Shown here one piece after another: positions 35,630 through 44,919 of a stretch of DNA of 64,000 bases. This stretch comes from Clostridium mobile (lineage in GTDB: Bacteria; Bacillota; Clostridia; Clostridiales; Clostridiaceae), in assembly GCF_018918285.1 (NCBI RefSeq), contig NZ_JAHLQF010000003.1, positions 434,001 to 498,000 of the forward strand, given 5' to 3'. Numbering within the stretch: position 1 is the stretch's first letter; every line of letters begins with the position of its first letter. Below the pieces are notes generated by a model that saw only the letters and a list, made by a program, of their open reading frames with translations, was not told where the DNA came from and did no database searches. The position numbers were made by a program, and so were the translations under genes.

Positions 35630-36463
35630 ATGAATAATAAAATTAATGAGGGAATATTACAATCTTTTATTAATATTAGTCCGTATTTATCTAGTTTATT
35701 AGAAGAGGAGATTAGTTTTGCTCTTACGGATAAAGAAAAATTTATAGCTTTTTCTCCTAGTGAAAATATAAGGCCAGACATAAAAGTAGGAGATATAATA
35801 AAAAAAGGAAGTTCCACTTATGATGCTATAAGGACAAAAAGTATAGTGACAAAAGTTATCGAAGAAGAGGTATTTGACTTTAAGTTAAAGTCTATAGCGG
35901 TTCCAATTGAAGGTAATAATGGAGAAATTGTTGGAGTTGTTTCTATAGGAAAGAGCTTAAAGAAACAAGAGAACATGTTAAATTTATCAAAAAATTTATC
36001 GGAAGCATCAGGCCAAATCGCTGATGCGATTAATGAAGTTTCAGAGGGGGTTCAGAATACTGCATCTTTAAACGAAATTGTATTGAAAGAAGCTACGGAA
36101 GCCTTTGAAAAAACATTAAACAGTAATGAAATAATAAATTTTATTAAAGCTATAGAGAGACAAACTAACTTATTAGGATTAAATGCTTCAATAGAAGCAG
36201 CAAGAGCTGGGGAATATGGTAAAAGTTTTTCTGTGGTAGCTTCTGAAATAAGAAAGCTATCCAATTCAAGTAGTGAATCTATAACTAAAATAAATGATAT
36301 AATTAATGAAATACAGACATCTGTAAAAAACATCTCGGATAGTATACAAAAAATAAATGAAACATTTCATAACCAGGCAGCAGCGCTGGAAGAAATTACA
36401 GCTTCCATACAGGATTTAAATTCTAATGCTGAAGTTTTAGAACATATTTCAGCACAATATTAA
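35630..36463 (+). CDS. Soluble methyl-accepting chemotaxis-like protein
   Basis: The protein has 277 residues without membrane helices. Residues 1-115 form a small alpha/beta sensory domain ([39 protein letters not shown]), and the rest is a short MCP signalling hairpin with the hallmark tip [23 protein letters not shown]. It would signal to CheA from the cytoplasm, perhaps reporting metabolic state. Its place between the histidine operons suggests taxis linked to amino-acid use, but it has its own ribosome site and a terminator precedes it. Confidence 0.85.
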   Translation: MNNKINEGILQSFINISPYLSSLLEEEISFALTDKEKFIAFSPSENIRPDIKVGDIIKKGSSTYDAIRTKSIVTKVIEEEVFDFKLKSIAVPIEGNNGEIVGVVSIGKSLKKQENMLNLSKNLSEASGQIADAINEVSEGVQNTASLNEIVLKEATEAFEKTLNSNEIINFIKAIERQTNLLGLNASIEAARAGEYGKSFSVVASEIRKLSNSSSESITKINDIINEIQTSVKNISDSIQKINETFHNQAAALEEITASIQDLNSNAEVLEHISAQY

Positions 36464-36510
36464 AAGTTTAAACTAATAATATTATAAATATTTACTAAGG
36501 AGAAATTAAT

Positions 36511-37143
36511 ATGAATTTAATGTCCATATTTGAGATTATTGGAACCATCGCTTTTGCATTATCTGGATGTATGGTAGGTATCAGTAAGGAAATGGATTTG
36601 TTTGGCACAATAGTATTGGCCGTTACCACTGCGGTAGGTGGAGGAGTGCTTAGAGATATTTTAATAGGAATTCATCCTCCTGCAGCTTTTGTGAACCCGT
36701 TTTTTGCTACAATTAGTATAATAACGGCAGTTATTGTGTTTATATTTTATGATAAATTAAATAAATTAAATAACATTATACAAATATCAGATGCTATAGG
36801 ATTAGGAGCTTTTGCAGCTATAGGTTGCAGTGTAGCGATAAAAAATAATTTTACAAGCACTTTTATTATTGTATCCCTTGGATTGTTTACAGGAGTTGGG
36901 GGAGGGATTTTAAGAGATGTTTTTGCCCAAGAGATTCCTTTTGTATTTAAAAAAGAAATATATGCTGTAGCTTGTATTGTAGGTGGATTATCTTTTGTAG
37001 CAGTTAGAGAACATTTTGGAGATTCTGTAGCTTTATATGTATGTTTCCTTGTTACTTTTATAGTGAGAATCATATCTATGAAATGTAATTTACAACTTCC
37101 TAAAGCTAGAATTAGGATAAAACAAGAAAATTTAACAAAATAG
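36511..37143 (+). CDS. TRIC/YadS-type (UPF0126) membrane channel protein
   Basis: The protein has 210 residues with about seven helices and two internal repeats, each with the glycine-rich motif TAVGGGVLRDILIG / TGVGGGILRDVFAQ. Bacterial members form trimeric cation channels; some have been tied to glycine or other amino-acid movement. It follows the chemotaxis-like gene by 47 bp (AAGGAG site) and precedes the regulator by 60 bp. Its role here is unknown. Confidence 0.87.
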   Translation: MNLMSIFEIIGTIAFALSGCMVGISKEMDLFGTIVLAVTTAVGGGVLRDILIGIHPPAAFVNPFFATISIITAVIVFIFYDKLNKLNNIIQISDAIGLGAFAAIGCSVAIKNNFTSTFIIVSLGLFTGVGGGILRDVFAQEIPFVFKKEIYAVACIVGGLSFVAVREHFGDSVALYVCFLVTFIVRIISMKCNLQLPKARIRIKQENLTK

Positions 37144-37204
37144 TACTTATGTACTATAATTATTATATATTCAGCAAATAAAAAACAATAAAGAGGGGAT
37201 AAAA

Positions 37205-40200
37205 GTGATTGTGATTTATGCAAAATTATTTGGTACTCCTGTTATTAAAATTAATGAAGAAGAAATAATTTTTCCATATAATAAGGTAAAGGCTTTATTT
37301 TATTATTTGTTAGTAAATAAAAAGGCTAGTAGAGATGAATTAGCAGGTTTATTGTGGACTGATGAAGAAGAAAATGTGGCTAAGAAAAATTTAAGAAATG
37401 CAATTTATAAAATAAAAAAGTCTTTTGATGAAGAAGTGATTATATCTCCTAAAAAATCTATAGTTATGTTAAATCCAAATATGGATATAGAATTGGATAT
37501 AGATATTTTTTTAAATGATAAAGATAAATGTATTGAAGCGTACAAAGGAGAATTTTTACAAGGTTTTTTTGTTAAAAATGCAGAGGAATTTGAAGAATGG
37601 GTTATTAAGACTAGAGAAAATTTAAAGGAAAAATATATAGGAAAATTATATGATAAAATATCAGAAGATATAAAAAATTCTATTGATAATAATATAGAAA
37701 GATATGCTAAGCTTTTAATTAATGTAGATGAGTTTGATGAAAAGGCCTATAGGATACTGATGGACCATTATAAAAACACTAGAAGCTATGGAAAAGTAAT
37801 AGATACTTACAATAAGCTATCGCAACTATTAGATAAGGAATTAGGTATAACTCCTGATGAACAAACTCGAGAAATATTTAATGAAGTATTGGATATCATG
37901 AATGAAGGACAAAAAGGTAAAACAATTAGTTCTACAGATTTCTTTTATGGTAGATGTAATGAATTGAGGCTACTAGAAAATAACTATAAAAACTTTACTA
38001 CAGGGAATAATGGTAAGTCGGCGATTATAACAGGAGAAGCTGGCATTGGTAAGAGTAGGCTAAAAGATAAGTTTATAGAGAGTATAGATTCTGAAGAAGT
38101 ATATATATTTCAAACTAGTTGCTATCAAGTAGAGAAAGAATACCTTTTAAAGCCTTGGAATGCTATTATTTCTAAAATATCAGACACTATAATGAATGAT
38201 AAAATTACCATTCCAACCGTATGGGAAAATATTATCTCTAATATATTTCCAGAATTTCACAAAAAAGAAGGAAGTACAAATATAAAACTAATAGAAAATA
38301 TTGAGACACTTAAATATGAAATGATAGCAGATATTATTTCCGACATATTAAAGAAAATTACAGAAAAAAAGAAAGTTATATTTATATTCGAAGATATTCA
38401 ATGGATGGATAGTATGAGTTTATCTTTATTAAGCAGCGTTATGCTTCATCAACATAAAAATAATACTATATTTATTGCCACCTGTAGAAATGAATACGAT
38501 AGTAATGTGGATAAATTTATAACTACTATGAATAGTTATAATAAAATATTAGCTATAGATCTGCCTAGATTTAATAGTGAAGAGGTAGAGGGATTTATCA
38601 AAAAAGCCCTTCCGGATTATCGTATTACAAGAGAAATGTTAAAGAAAATTTATGATGAAACTGAGGGAAATACTTTCTTTTTAAATGAGTATTTAAATAT
38701 AATTAAGTCCAATGGAGATACGAATATTATGTCTGTTAAAATGCAAGACATATTGAAAAGTAGATTTCTATATATATCTGATGAAGGTAAAAAAATATTA
38801 AATATAGCATCTCTTTTCTTTGACGAGGTACCCTTAAATATTCTAGAAGATTTAACTGGTAAGGACCAATTAGAAATAATGGATATAATAGAAGAGTTGG
38901 AGAATAAATTTATATTAAAAGAATTAAATAGCAATGATAAAATCAGCTTTAAATTTACTCACCAAAAACTAAGGGAGTTTGTTTATATAAAGCAATCTGA
39001 TGGAAGAAAAAAAATTCTTCACAATAAGATTGGCGATTTATTAGAGAAAACCTTAAGAAATAATAAAACAGATATAAACACCTATCATAAACTAATATAT
39101 CATTATTCTAATAGTGACAATGCAGTAAAGTCTTTAAACTACAAAATAAAAAGTTTAAATTATTATTTAAATTTTAGTCATGAACTTTTTCCTATACTGA
39201 GCAACACTGATACAGAGGCATATAAATATGCTTATTTTAGTAAGCAACAAACTATAAAGCATTTAAAAGATATTGAAAATTTGGTGAAGGAAGCGAAAAA
39301 GAAAGAGGGAGCTACAGAGGAAGTAATCGAACTAGAGATAGCCTTTCTTCATATGAAAGGTAGGTACTTGATAAGAGAAGGAGATTATGATCAAGGCACG
39401 GGATTTATACAAGAAATGATTGAAAAGTCATTAGAAATTAGAGATAGGGATTATGCTCTCGAAGGATATAAGCAAATGATATATTTTTGCATACAGACTA
39501 ATAATACTGAACTTATGATAAAATATGTTAGCTCAGCTTTAAATCTAGCAGTAGAGTGTAATTATCACAAGGAGATAGGTATATTATTGAGATTAAAAGG
39601 ACTATATAATATAATGTGCGGAGAATATGAAGAAGCTGAAAAACTACTCAATGAATCGATAAATATATTTAATGTAACAAAACAAGTGGCAGATAAATAT
39701 TCTTTGAATATCGCAGCAGCATATAATTATATTGGTGAAATAAGAAGATTTAATATGAAATTTGTAGAGTCCTTAAATTACTATGATAAAGCTATAGCTA
39801 TATGTGAAAATAAAAATGCTTTAACTAGCCTAGCAGTATTTAATATAAATGCTGGTCAGGCCGCCTTTGATATGGGAGATTATTGTAGGGCTAAAGACTA
39901 CTTTGAGAAGGCTTATGAATTATATAATCAATTTGATTCCGTATGGAGGCGTTCTATATTAGAGGCATTTATGGCACTTTTAAATGTAAAAGAAGGAAAT
40001 TATAATGAGGCATTACAATATTTAAAGAATGCAGATTTACATTCCCAAAAAATTAAAAATCCTCATGAGATAGGTGTGGTATATAGAGTTAAGGCGGAGA
40101 TAAGAGTAGGTATGGAGGAAAATGAAAATCTAAATAAAGTATTTAGTAAGTATTTAGATAAAGATATAAATTATTATTGTGATGAAGGTGTTAAATTTTT

Positions 40201-40270
40201 AAAGGAAGCAAGAGATAATTATGAAATAGAGGTTATAGATATACTTAGAAAGTCATATGAAATCTCTTAA
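37205..40270 (+). CDS. SARP/AfsR-like transcriptional regulator (winged helix, BTAD, AAA ATPase, TPR)
   Basis: The protein has 1021 residues from the GTG at 37205 behind GAGGGG. Residues 1-95 are an OmpR-type winged helix (AKLFGTPVIKINEEEIIF, LAGLLWTDEEENVAKKNLRN) as in SARP activators. Residues 96-235 are the bacterial transcriptional activator domain. A STAND/AAA ATPase follows, with Walker A TGEAGIGKSR (about 275) and Walker B FIFEDIQWMD (about 394). About 350 C-terminal residues are TPR repeats (YEEAEKLLNESINIF, AKDYFEKAYELY). No sensor ligand site is evident. It lies directly upstream of the racemase operon. SARP proteins bind direct heptamers 11 bp apart, exactly what precedes three histidine units here. 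Confidence 0.9.
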   Translation: MIVIYAKLFGTPVIKINEEEIIFPYNKVKALFYYLLVNKKASRDELAGLLWTDEEENVAKKNLRNAIYKIKKSFDEEVIISPKKSIVMLNPNMDIELDIDIFLNDKDKCIEAYKGEFLQGFFVKNAEEFEEWVIKTRENLKEKYIGKLYDKISEDIKNSIDNNIERYAKLLINVDEFDEKAYRILMDHYKNTRSYGKVIDTYNKLSQLLDKELGITPDEQTREIFNEVLDIMNEGQKGKTISSTDFFYGRCNELRLLENNYKNFTTGNNGKSAIITGEAGIGKSRLKDKFIESIDSEEVYIFQTSCYQVEKEYLLKPWNAIISKISDTIMNDKITIPTVWENIISNIFPEFHKKEGSTNIKLIENIETLKYEMIADIISDILKKITEKKKVIFIFEDIQWMDSMSLSLLSSVMLHQHKNNTIFIATCRNEYDSNVDKFITTMNSYNKILAIDLPRFNSEEVEGFIKKALPDYRITREMLKKIYDETEGNTFFLNEYLNIIKSNGDTNIMSVKMQDILKSRFLYISDEGKKILNIASLFFDEVPLNILEDLTGKDQLEIMDIIEELENKFILKELNSNDKISFKFTHQKLREFVYIKQSDGRKKILHNKIGDLLEKTLRNNKTDINTYHKLIYHYSNSDNAVKSLNYKIKSLNYYLNFSHELFPILSNTDTEAYKYAYFSKQQTIKHLKDIENLVKEAKKKEGATEEVIELEIAFLHMKGRYLIREGDYDQGTGFIQEMIEKSLEIRDRDYALEGYKQMIYFCIQTNNTELMIKYVSSALNLAVECNYHKEIGILLRLKGLYNIMCGEYEEAEKLLNESINIFNVTKQVADKYSLNIAAAYNYIGEIRRFNMKFVESLNYYDKAIAICENKNALTSLAVFNINAGQAAFDMGDYCRAKDYFEKAYELYNQFDSVWRRSILEAFMALLNVKEGNYNEALQYLKNADLHSQKIKNPHEIGVVYRVKAEIRVGMEENENLNKVFSKYLDKDINYYCDEGVKFLKEARDNYEIEVIDILRKSYEIS

Positions 40271-40292
40271 AGTATATTGATTGCTATTTAAT

Positions 40293-40342
40293 ATATAGTA
40301 AAAAAGTGGTTTGTATATATAAACCACTTTTTTATACTATAT
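40293..40342. terminator. Terminator of the SARP-like gene
   Basis: A long palindrome with arms around AAAAAAGTGGTTT and AAACCACTTTTTT, extended by ATATAGTA/TACTATAT, followed by AT-rich DNA. Confidence 0.85.
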
Positions 40343-40590
40343 ATGAATAAATATTTGCGTAAGTTAATAAAATTATTAATAAGAAGAAGGTGGTATTGAT
40401 AAAAAATAGTATTTGTGGCAGTATTAAGAACATTAATTGAGTAATTTAATGTATTATTAAACTAAAGTGATAATAATTTAAAGGTTTAGTGTGATAATTC
40501 GGAATAGTATTAAAATTGAAAGATAAAAATAAATAAAAACATAAGGCAGAAAATTCGAATAGACACAATTAAAATTTGGTGTTGAAAAAA

Positions 40591-40608
40591 TAGACGTTTT
40601 ATTGACGC
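40591..40608 (+). promoter_or_regulatory. Upstream GACG direct-repeat box
   Basis: TAGACGT (40591-40597) and TTGACGC (40602-40608) repeat at 11 bp, the best match to the shared motif. No TATAAT follows at 8 bp, so it may be an auxiliary activator site 148 bp upstream of the promoter-linked box. Confidence 0.6.
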
Positions 40609-40738
40609 TATGGCGAAAAAAATCAATATAAAGTATAAAATGTAATTAATAATCTAAAAAATAAAGTTGATTTTACATTGTATTACATTTTAAACGAGAA
40701 AACTGCTTTGCAATTTTAAATTTTTAAAAGATTCAAAA

Positions 40739-40770
40739 TAGACTCTTATTTGACGAAATTATGATATAAT
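40739..40770 (+). promoter_or_regulatory. Racemase-operon promoter with SARP-type direct repeats
   Basis: TAGACTC (40739-40745) and TTGACGA (40750-40756), offset 11 bp; eight bases then TATAAT (40765-40770). Transcription would start near 40777. Confidence 0.7.
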
Positions 40771-40816
40771 TGAATTGTACAAAAGATAAATGATTCACGA
40801 AAGGAGGAGATGGAAA

Positions 40817-41674
40817 ATTAAGCTTCATTTTGTTAAGATAAATCCAGTGGAGAATATGACAGTATTTGTTTTAGATCAAGTTCCAAGGGATGAACAAATG
40901 AATGTAGCAATAAAGTTGATGAATTATAACAGTATATATGCAGAACAGGTTGGATTTATTGAAAAAGCAAACCTTTATAAAGAAGAAAAGAATAAATATC
41001 TAAGACTCCAAATGATGGGGGGTGAATTTTGCGGTAATGCAGCAAGGTCTTTAGCAGCATTGGTGGTTTACAATGAATATCCTTATTTTACTAAAGAAAT
41101 GGATAAGTATATAGTAGATTTAGAAGTATCTGGAGCTGAAGATTTGATTCGCTGTGAAGTCCGCGAAACAGAAGATAGTCATGTGTATACGTCTAATGTG
41201 TACATGCCTCTACCAAAGGAAATTAAAGAATTCTCCGTAAAGGGAAATGATATCGTTTTTTCCGGAATAAAGGTGGAGTTTTCAGGAATTACGCATTTTA
41301 TAGTGAATAGAGAACAAATAAAGAATAGAGAATACTTTTTTAAACTATTAAAAAGTGAAATGGATAATAGTGATTATGATGCATTTGGAATCATGTACTA
41401 TGATTATAAGGAAAATTATTTAGAACCATTAGTTTACGTAAAAGGTACTGATAGTCTAGTAGAGGAAAGAAGTTGTGCATCGGGGACATCAGCATTAGGT
41501 GCAGCGTTGGCTTACACAAGAAAATGTTCCGTAGAAGAAAAAGTTAAGCAACCCGGTGGAGAGCTGCAAGTTATAGCTGACTGGAAAGAAAATAAAGTAA
41601 TCCATGTTTGTTTGGATGGTTTAGTAAAAATTGTAGCTGAAGGAAAAGTAAACGTAGACAATTTTAATGTTTAA
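40817..41674 (+). CDS. DapF-fold amino-acid racemase, probable histidine racemase (CntK-like)
   Basis: This is a 285-residue cofactor-independent racemase. It parallels staphylococcal CntK (histidine racemase) through NPVENMTVFV, EQVGFIE, GGEFCGNAAR, SGAEDLIRC, FLEPLVYV-like YLEPLVYV, ERSCASGTSALG and VKQPGGEL. Both catalytic cysteines are present (Cys72 and Cys220 in this numbering). In a hut locus it would convert D-histidine to L-histidine for HutH. Start: AGGAGG (40802-40807) points to the ATT at 40817, which also puts the first Cys at 72 as in CntK. The in-frame ATG at 40790 lacks a ribosome site and swallows this one, but cannot be excluded. First gene of racemase-transporter-hutH. Confidence 0.8.
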   Translation: MKLHFVKINPVENMTVFVLDQVPRDEQMNVAIKLMNYNSIYAEQVGFIEKANLYKEEKNKYLRLQMMGGEFCGNAARSLAALVVYNEYPYFTKEMDKYIVDLEVSGAEDLIRCEVRETEDSHVYTSNVYMPLPKEIKEFSVKGNDIVFSGIKVEFSGITHFIVNREQIKNREYFFKLLKSEMDNSDYDAFGIMYYDYKENYLEPLVYVKGTDSLVEERSCASGTSALGAALAYTRKCSVEEKVKQPGGELQVIADWKENKVIHVCLDGLVKIVAEGKVNVDNFNV

Positions 41675-41699
41675 ATAAAAAAATAAAGGGGGAATAATA

Positions 41700-43001
41700 A
41701 TGTTATTATTTAATCCGGTAGTAATTTCAGTTATAGTTATGGCAGCACTTTGTTTATTAAAATTAAATGTAATTTTAGCTATACTTGCAGCGGCATTAGT
41801 AGCGGGAGTTTCCGCAGGAATGCCTATACCAGAAACTATGAAGGTATTAATAAGCGGAATGGGAGGAAACTCTGAAACAGCCTTAAGTTATATCTTATTA
41901 GGAGCACTAGCAGTTGCTATTAACAAGACGGGATTAGCTACTATATTGGCTAAAAAAATAGCCGGTGGAGTAAAAGGAAAAGCAGTGGCATTCACATTGA
42001 TAATAGCCTTTGTAGCTTGTTTTTCACAAAACCTTATACCAGTTCATATAGCCTTTATTCCAATTTTAATTCCACCACTAATTCCATTGATGAATAAAAT
42101 GAAATTGGATAGAAGAGCTGTAGCTTGTGCATTGACCTTTGGACTTAAAGCACCTTATGTTACTCTATCAGCTGGATTTGGACTTATTTTCCATAATATT
42201 ATTAGAGACCAGATGATTCAAAATGGTGTTCAAATAACTACATCTGAAATTGGTGGAGTTATGTGGATTGGCGGATTAAGCATGTTAATAGGATTATTAA
42301 TAGCAGTATTTGTTGTTTATAGAAAGCCAAGAGAATATAGCGAAAAAATGATAGAAGATTTTGAGAATAGTGAAGATGTAAAAATGGGAACTAAACAGTA
42401 TATGGGGTTATTAGGAGCAGCAGCAGCTTTTGTTGTTCAGATAACTACTAGTTCCTTACCATTAGGAGCATTAGCTGGATTACTTGTTATGATAGTTACA
42501 GGAGCTATAAAATATAAAGAAATAGACGAAATGATGGATGGCGGAATGAAAATAATGGGATTTATAGCCTTTGTAATGTTAGTAGCTGCTGGTTACGGAC
42601 AAGTATTAAGAGAAACAGGAGCAGTTGAAGCCTTAGTAAATACTACAGCAGGAATGGTAGGAGGTAAACTTGGAGGAGCTTTCTTAATGTTAGCTGTTGG
42701 ATTGCTGATCACCATGGGAATAGGAACATCCTTTGGAACGATTCCAATACTTGCTGCAATTTATTGTCCACTAGCTTTAAAACTTGGATTTAGCCCTGCT
42801 GCTATAGCATTGATGATAGGTATTGCAGGTGCTCTAGGAGATGCAGGTTCACCAGCTTCAGATAGTACTCTTGGACCTACATCAGGTTTAAATATAGATG
42901 GTCAGCATGATCATATTTGGGATACTTGTGTTCCGACATTTATATTCTTTAATATACCATTATTTATTGGTGGAATATTAGGAGCTTTAATGATAGGATA
43001 A
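41700..43001 (+). CDS. YuiF/NhaC-superfamily transporter, probable histidine uptake
   Basis: The protein has 433 residues with 11-12 helices, in the COG2056 Na+/H+ antiporter-like family (B. subtilis YuiF). The segments NLIPVHIAFIPILIPPLIPL, GTSFGTIPILAAIYCPLA and GDAGSPASDSTLGPTSGLN are characteristic. YuiF-type proteins have been predicted to carry histidine from regulon context (my recollection). Placement between the racemase and hutH with 25- and 63-bp gaps strongly favours histidine import here. The ribosome site AAAGGGGG is good. Confidence 0.8.
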   Translation: MLLFNPVVISVIVMAALCLLKLNVILAILAAALVAGVSAGMPIPETMKVLISGMGGNSETALSYILLGALAVAINKTGLATILAKKIAGGVKGKAVAFTLIIAFVACFSQNLIPVHIAFIPILIPPLIPLMNKMKLDRRAVACALTFGLKAPYVTLSAGFGLIFHNIIRDQMIQNGVQITTSEIGGVMWIGGLSMLIGLLIAVFVVYRKPREYSEKMIEDFENSEDVKMGTKQYMGLLGAAAAFVVQITTSSLPLGALAGLLVMIVTGAIKYKEIDEMMDGGMKIMGFIAFVMLVAAGYGQVLRETGAVEALVNTTAGMVGGKLGGAFLMLAVGLLITMGIGTSFGTIPILAAIYCPLALKLGFSPAAIALMIGIAGALGDAGSPASDSTLGPTSGLNIDGQHDHIWDTCVPTFIFFNIPLFIGGILGALMIG

Positions 43002-43064
43002 AATATTTAAAATATACAAAAGATATAATATAAAATTATATAAAATACTAAAGGGGGAATAGCC

Positions 43065-44609
43065 GTGAAAGAAATAAAAGAAGTTATAATGACAGGAAAT
43101 GACTTAACTCTAGAGGAGATAATTAATGTAGCAAGAAAGGGATGCAAAGTCTCCCTAAGTGAAGATGCTGTAAAAAGTGTAAAAGAATCAAGAAAAATAA
43201 TTGATGATATTGTAGAGAATGAAAAAGTTGTTTATGGTGTAACTACTGGATTTGGTGAGTTTTGTAATGTAAGTATATCAAAAAAAGATTGTAATACATT
43301 ACAAGAAAATCTTATACGCTCCCATGCTTGTGGATATGGCCCAAGTTTCTCTACAGATATTGTAAGAACAATAATGCTTACTAGAGCAAATGCATTAGCA
43401 AAAGGATATTCAGGAATAAAAATAGAAACATTGAATACTTTAGTAGAAATGTTGAATAAAGGAGTACATCCAATAATTCCTGAAAAAGGATCATTAGGAG
43501 CATCAGGAGATTTAGCACCACTTGCTCATATGGTTCTACCTATGTTAGGCCTTGGAGAAGCTGAATATAAAGGAGAAATAATGTCTGGTAAAGAAGCCAT
43601 GGAAAAGGCAGGAATTCCTACCATTATATTAGATGCTAAAGAAGGTTTAGCATTAATAAATGGTACTCAAGTACTAACATCAACTGGAGCGTTAGCAACT
43701 TATGATGCTATAGAATTATTAAAAGTTAGTGATATAGCAGCTGCATTGACTATAGAGGCTTTAAGAGGAATAACAGATGCTTTTGATGAAAGAATTCATG
43801 TAATAAGAGCACATGCTGGACAGTTAGCTACTGCTAGAAATTTATTAAAATTAGTTGAAGGTAGTACTTATGTGACAAAACAAGGTGAATTAAGAGTACA
43901 GGATGCTTATTCTTTAAGATGTGTACCTCAAATTCATGGTGCTAGTAAGGACACAATCAATTATGTAAAATCAAAAGTTGAAATAGAAATAAATTCAGTA
44001 ACAGATAATCCTATTATCACAAGAGAAGGAGATGTAATCTCCGGTGGTAATTTCCATGGAGAACCTATGGCATTGCCATTCGACTTCTTAGGAATTGGTG
44101 CTGCAGAAATTGCTAATGTATCAGAAAGAAGACTTGAAAGACTTATAAATCCTCAATTAAATGATTTGCCAGCTTTCCTTGCTAGACACGGTGGATTGAA
44201 TTCAGGATTTATGATTACTCAATATGCAGCAGCAGCTTTAGTATCTGAAAACAAGGTACTTGCTCATCCTGCATCTGTAGACTCAATACCATCCTCAGCT
44301 AATCAAGAAGACTTAGTAAGTATGGGAACTATAGCTGCAAGAAAAGCTAGAGATATAATCCAAAATGCTACAAGAGTTGTAGCTACAGAATTGATGGCAG
44401 CTTGTCAGGCTATAGACTTTAGAGCTGATAAAAGCTTCGAATTAGGAAAGGGAACTGCAGAAGCTTATAAAGTAATAAGAGAAGCAGTGAACTTTATGGA
44501 ATATGATACTGATATAGAAATGTACAAAGAATTAGATAGAGTTACAGAAGTAATTGTTAATGGAAAAATATTAGAAGAAGTTGAAAAGGTTGTAGACTTA
44601 GAACACTAA
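43065..44609 (+). CDS. hutH: Histidine ammonia-lyase
   Basis: This 514-residue enzyme deaminates histidine to urocanate. It starts at a GTG (43065) behind AAGGGGG. The MIO prosthetic group forms from Ala146-Ser147-Gly148 in GSLGASGDLAPLAHM. VYGVTTGFGEF, QDAYSLRCVPQIHG and QEDLVSMG are conserved. It is last in the racemase-transporter-hutH operon and separate from hutU-ftcD-hutI, but both operons have the same GACG-repeat promoter. A strong terminator follows. Confidence 0.96.
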   Translation: MKEIKEVIMTGNDLTLEEIINVARKGCKVSLSEDAVKSVKESRKIIDDIVENEKVVYGVTTGFGEFCNVSISKKDCNTLQENLIRSHACGYGPSFSTDIVRTIMLTRANALAKGYSGIKIETLNTLVEMLNKGVHPIIPEKGSLGASGDLAPLAHMVLPMLGLGEAEYKGEIMSGKEAMEKAGIPTIILDAKEGLALINGTQVLTSTGALATYDAIELLKVSDIAAALTIEALRGITDAFDERIHVIRAHAGQLATARNLLKLVEGSTYVTKQGELRVQDAYSLRCVPQIHGASKDTINYVKSKVEIEINSVTDNPIITREGDVISGGNFHGEPMALPFDFLGIGAAEIANVSERRLERLINPQLNDLPAFLARHGGLNSGFMITQYAAAALVSENKVLAHPASVDSIPSSANQEDLVSMGTIAARKARDIIQNATRVVATELMAACQAIDFRADKSFELGKGTAEAYKVIREAVNFMEYDTDIEMYKELDRVTEVIVNGKILEEVEKVVDLEH

Positions 44610-44630
44610 TTTACAATAGTAATTATTAAA

Positions 44631-44670
44631 AATCCTGTAGAGCTTAATTAAGCTCTACAGGATTTTTTTT
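44631..44670 (+). terminator. Terminator of the hutH operon
   Basis: A perfect palindrome (AATCCTGTAGAGCTTAA with its complement, 44631-44664) is followed by eight T residues. Confidence 0.93.
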
Positions 44671-44675
44671 CTTTT

Positions 44676-44799
44676 GAATTAATTATCATATTTGGTAATT
44701 AATTCTTAAAAATGATAAATCATTACAATGATTAGTTATAATAAAATGTAGTGATCAATAACAATAAAATAGTAGAGGAAATTATCATAATTGATAATT
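44676..44799. promoter_or_regulatory. Cluster of three dyads upstream of a sigma-54 promoter
   Basis: GAATTAATTA/TAATTAATTC (44676-44685, 44696-44705), AATGAT-AA-ATCATT (44711-44724) and AATTATCA/TGATAATT (44780-44787, 44792-44799) lie 60-180 bp upstream of the -24/-12 site. That is the usual place for enhancer sites of NtrC-type activators. Confidence 0.5.
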
Positions 44800-44859
44800 G
44801 AGATTTTTCTGTGAAAGTTAAAACTATTGATATTCAATGGTTCATAATATATAATTAAT

Positions 44860-44875
44860 TGGCATATATATTGCT
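44860..44875 (+). promoter_or_regulatory. Sigma-54 (-24/-12) promoter of the cation symporter gene
   Basis: TGGCATATATATTGCT matches TGGCAY-N6-TTGCW with GG and GC exactly ten bases apart. It ends 44 bp upstream of the ATG at 44920, giving a start near 44886. Confidence 0.78.
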
Positions 44876-44919
44876 ATTAATTATATATTATATTATATAA
44901 ACATAATGGGGGGGTTCTT

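Larger units (their letters stand above)
40271..40816. other. Long regulatory region upstream of the racemase operon
   Basis: About 545 bp. It contains the terminator at 40293, one direct-repeat box without an obvious -10 (40591-40608) and one complete direct-repeat promoter (40739-40770). Otherwise AT-rich with no supported gene. Confidence 0.6.

Noticed and set aside
40817-41674. Diaminopimelate epimerase (dapF)
   Set aside because: Motif pattern and context (hutH operon, CntK-like NMT/EQVGFIE/QPGG segments) fit a histidine racemase better, although the fold is shared.
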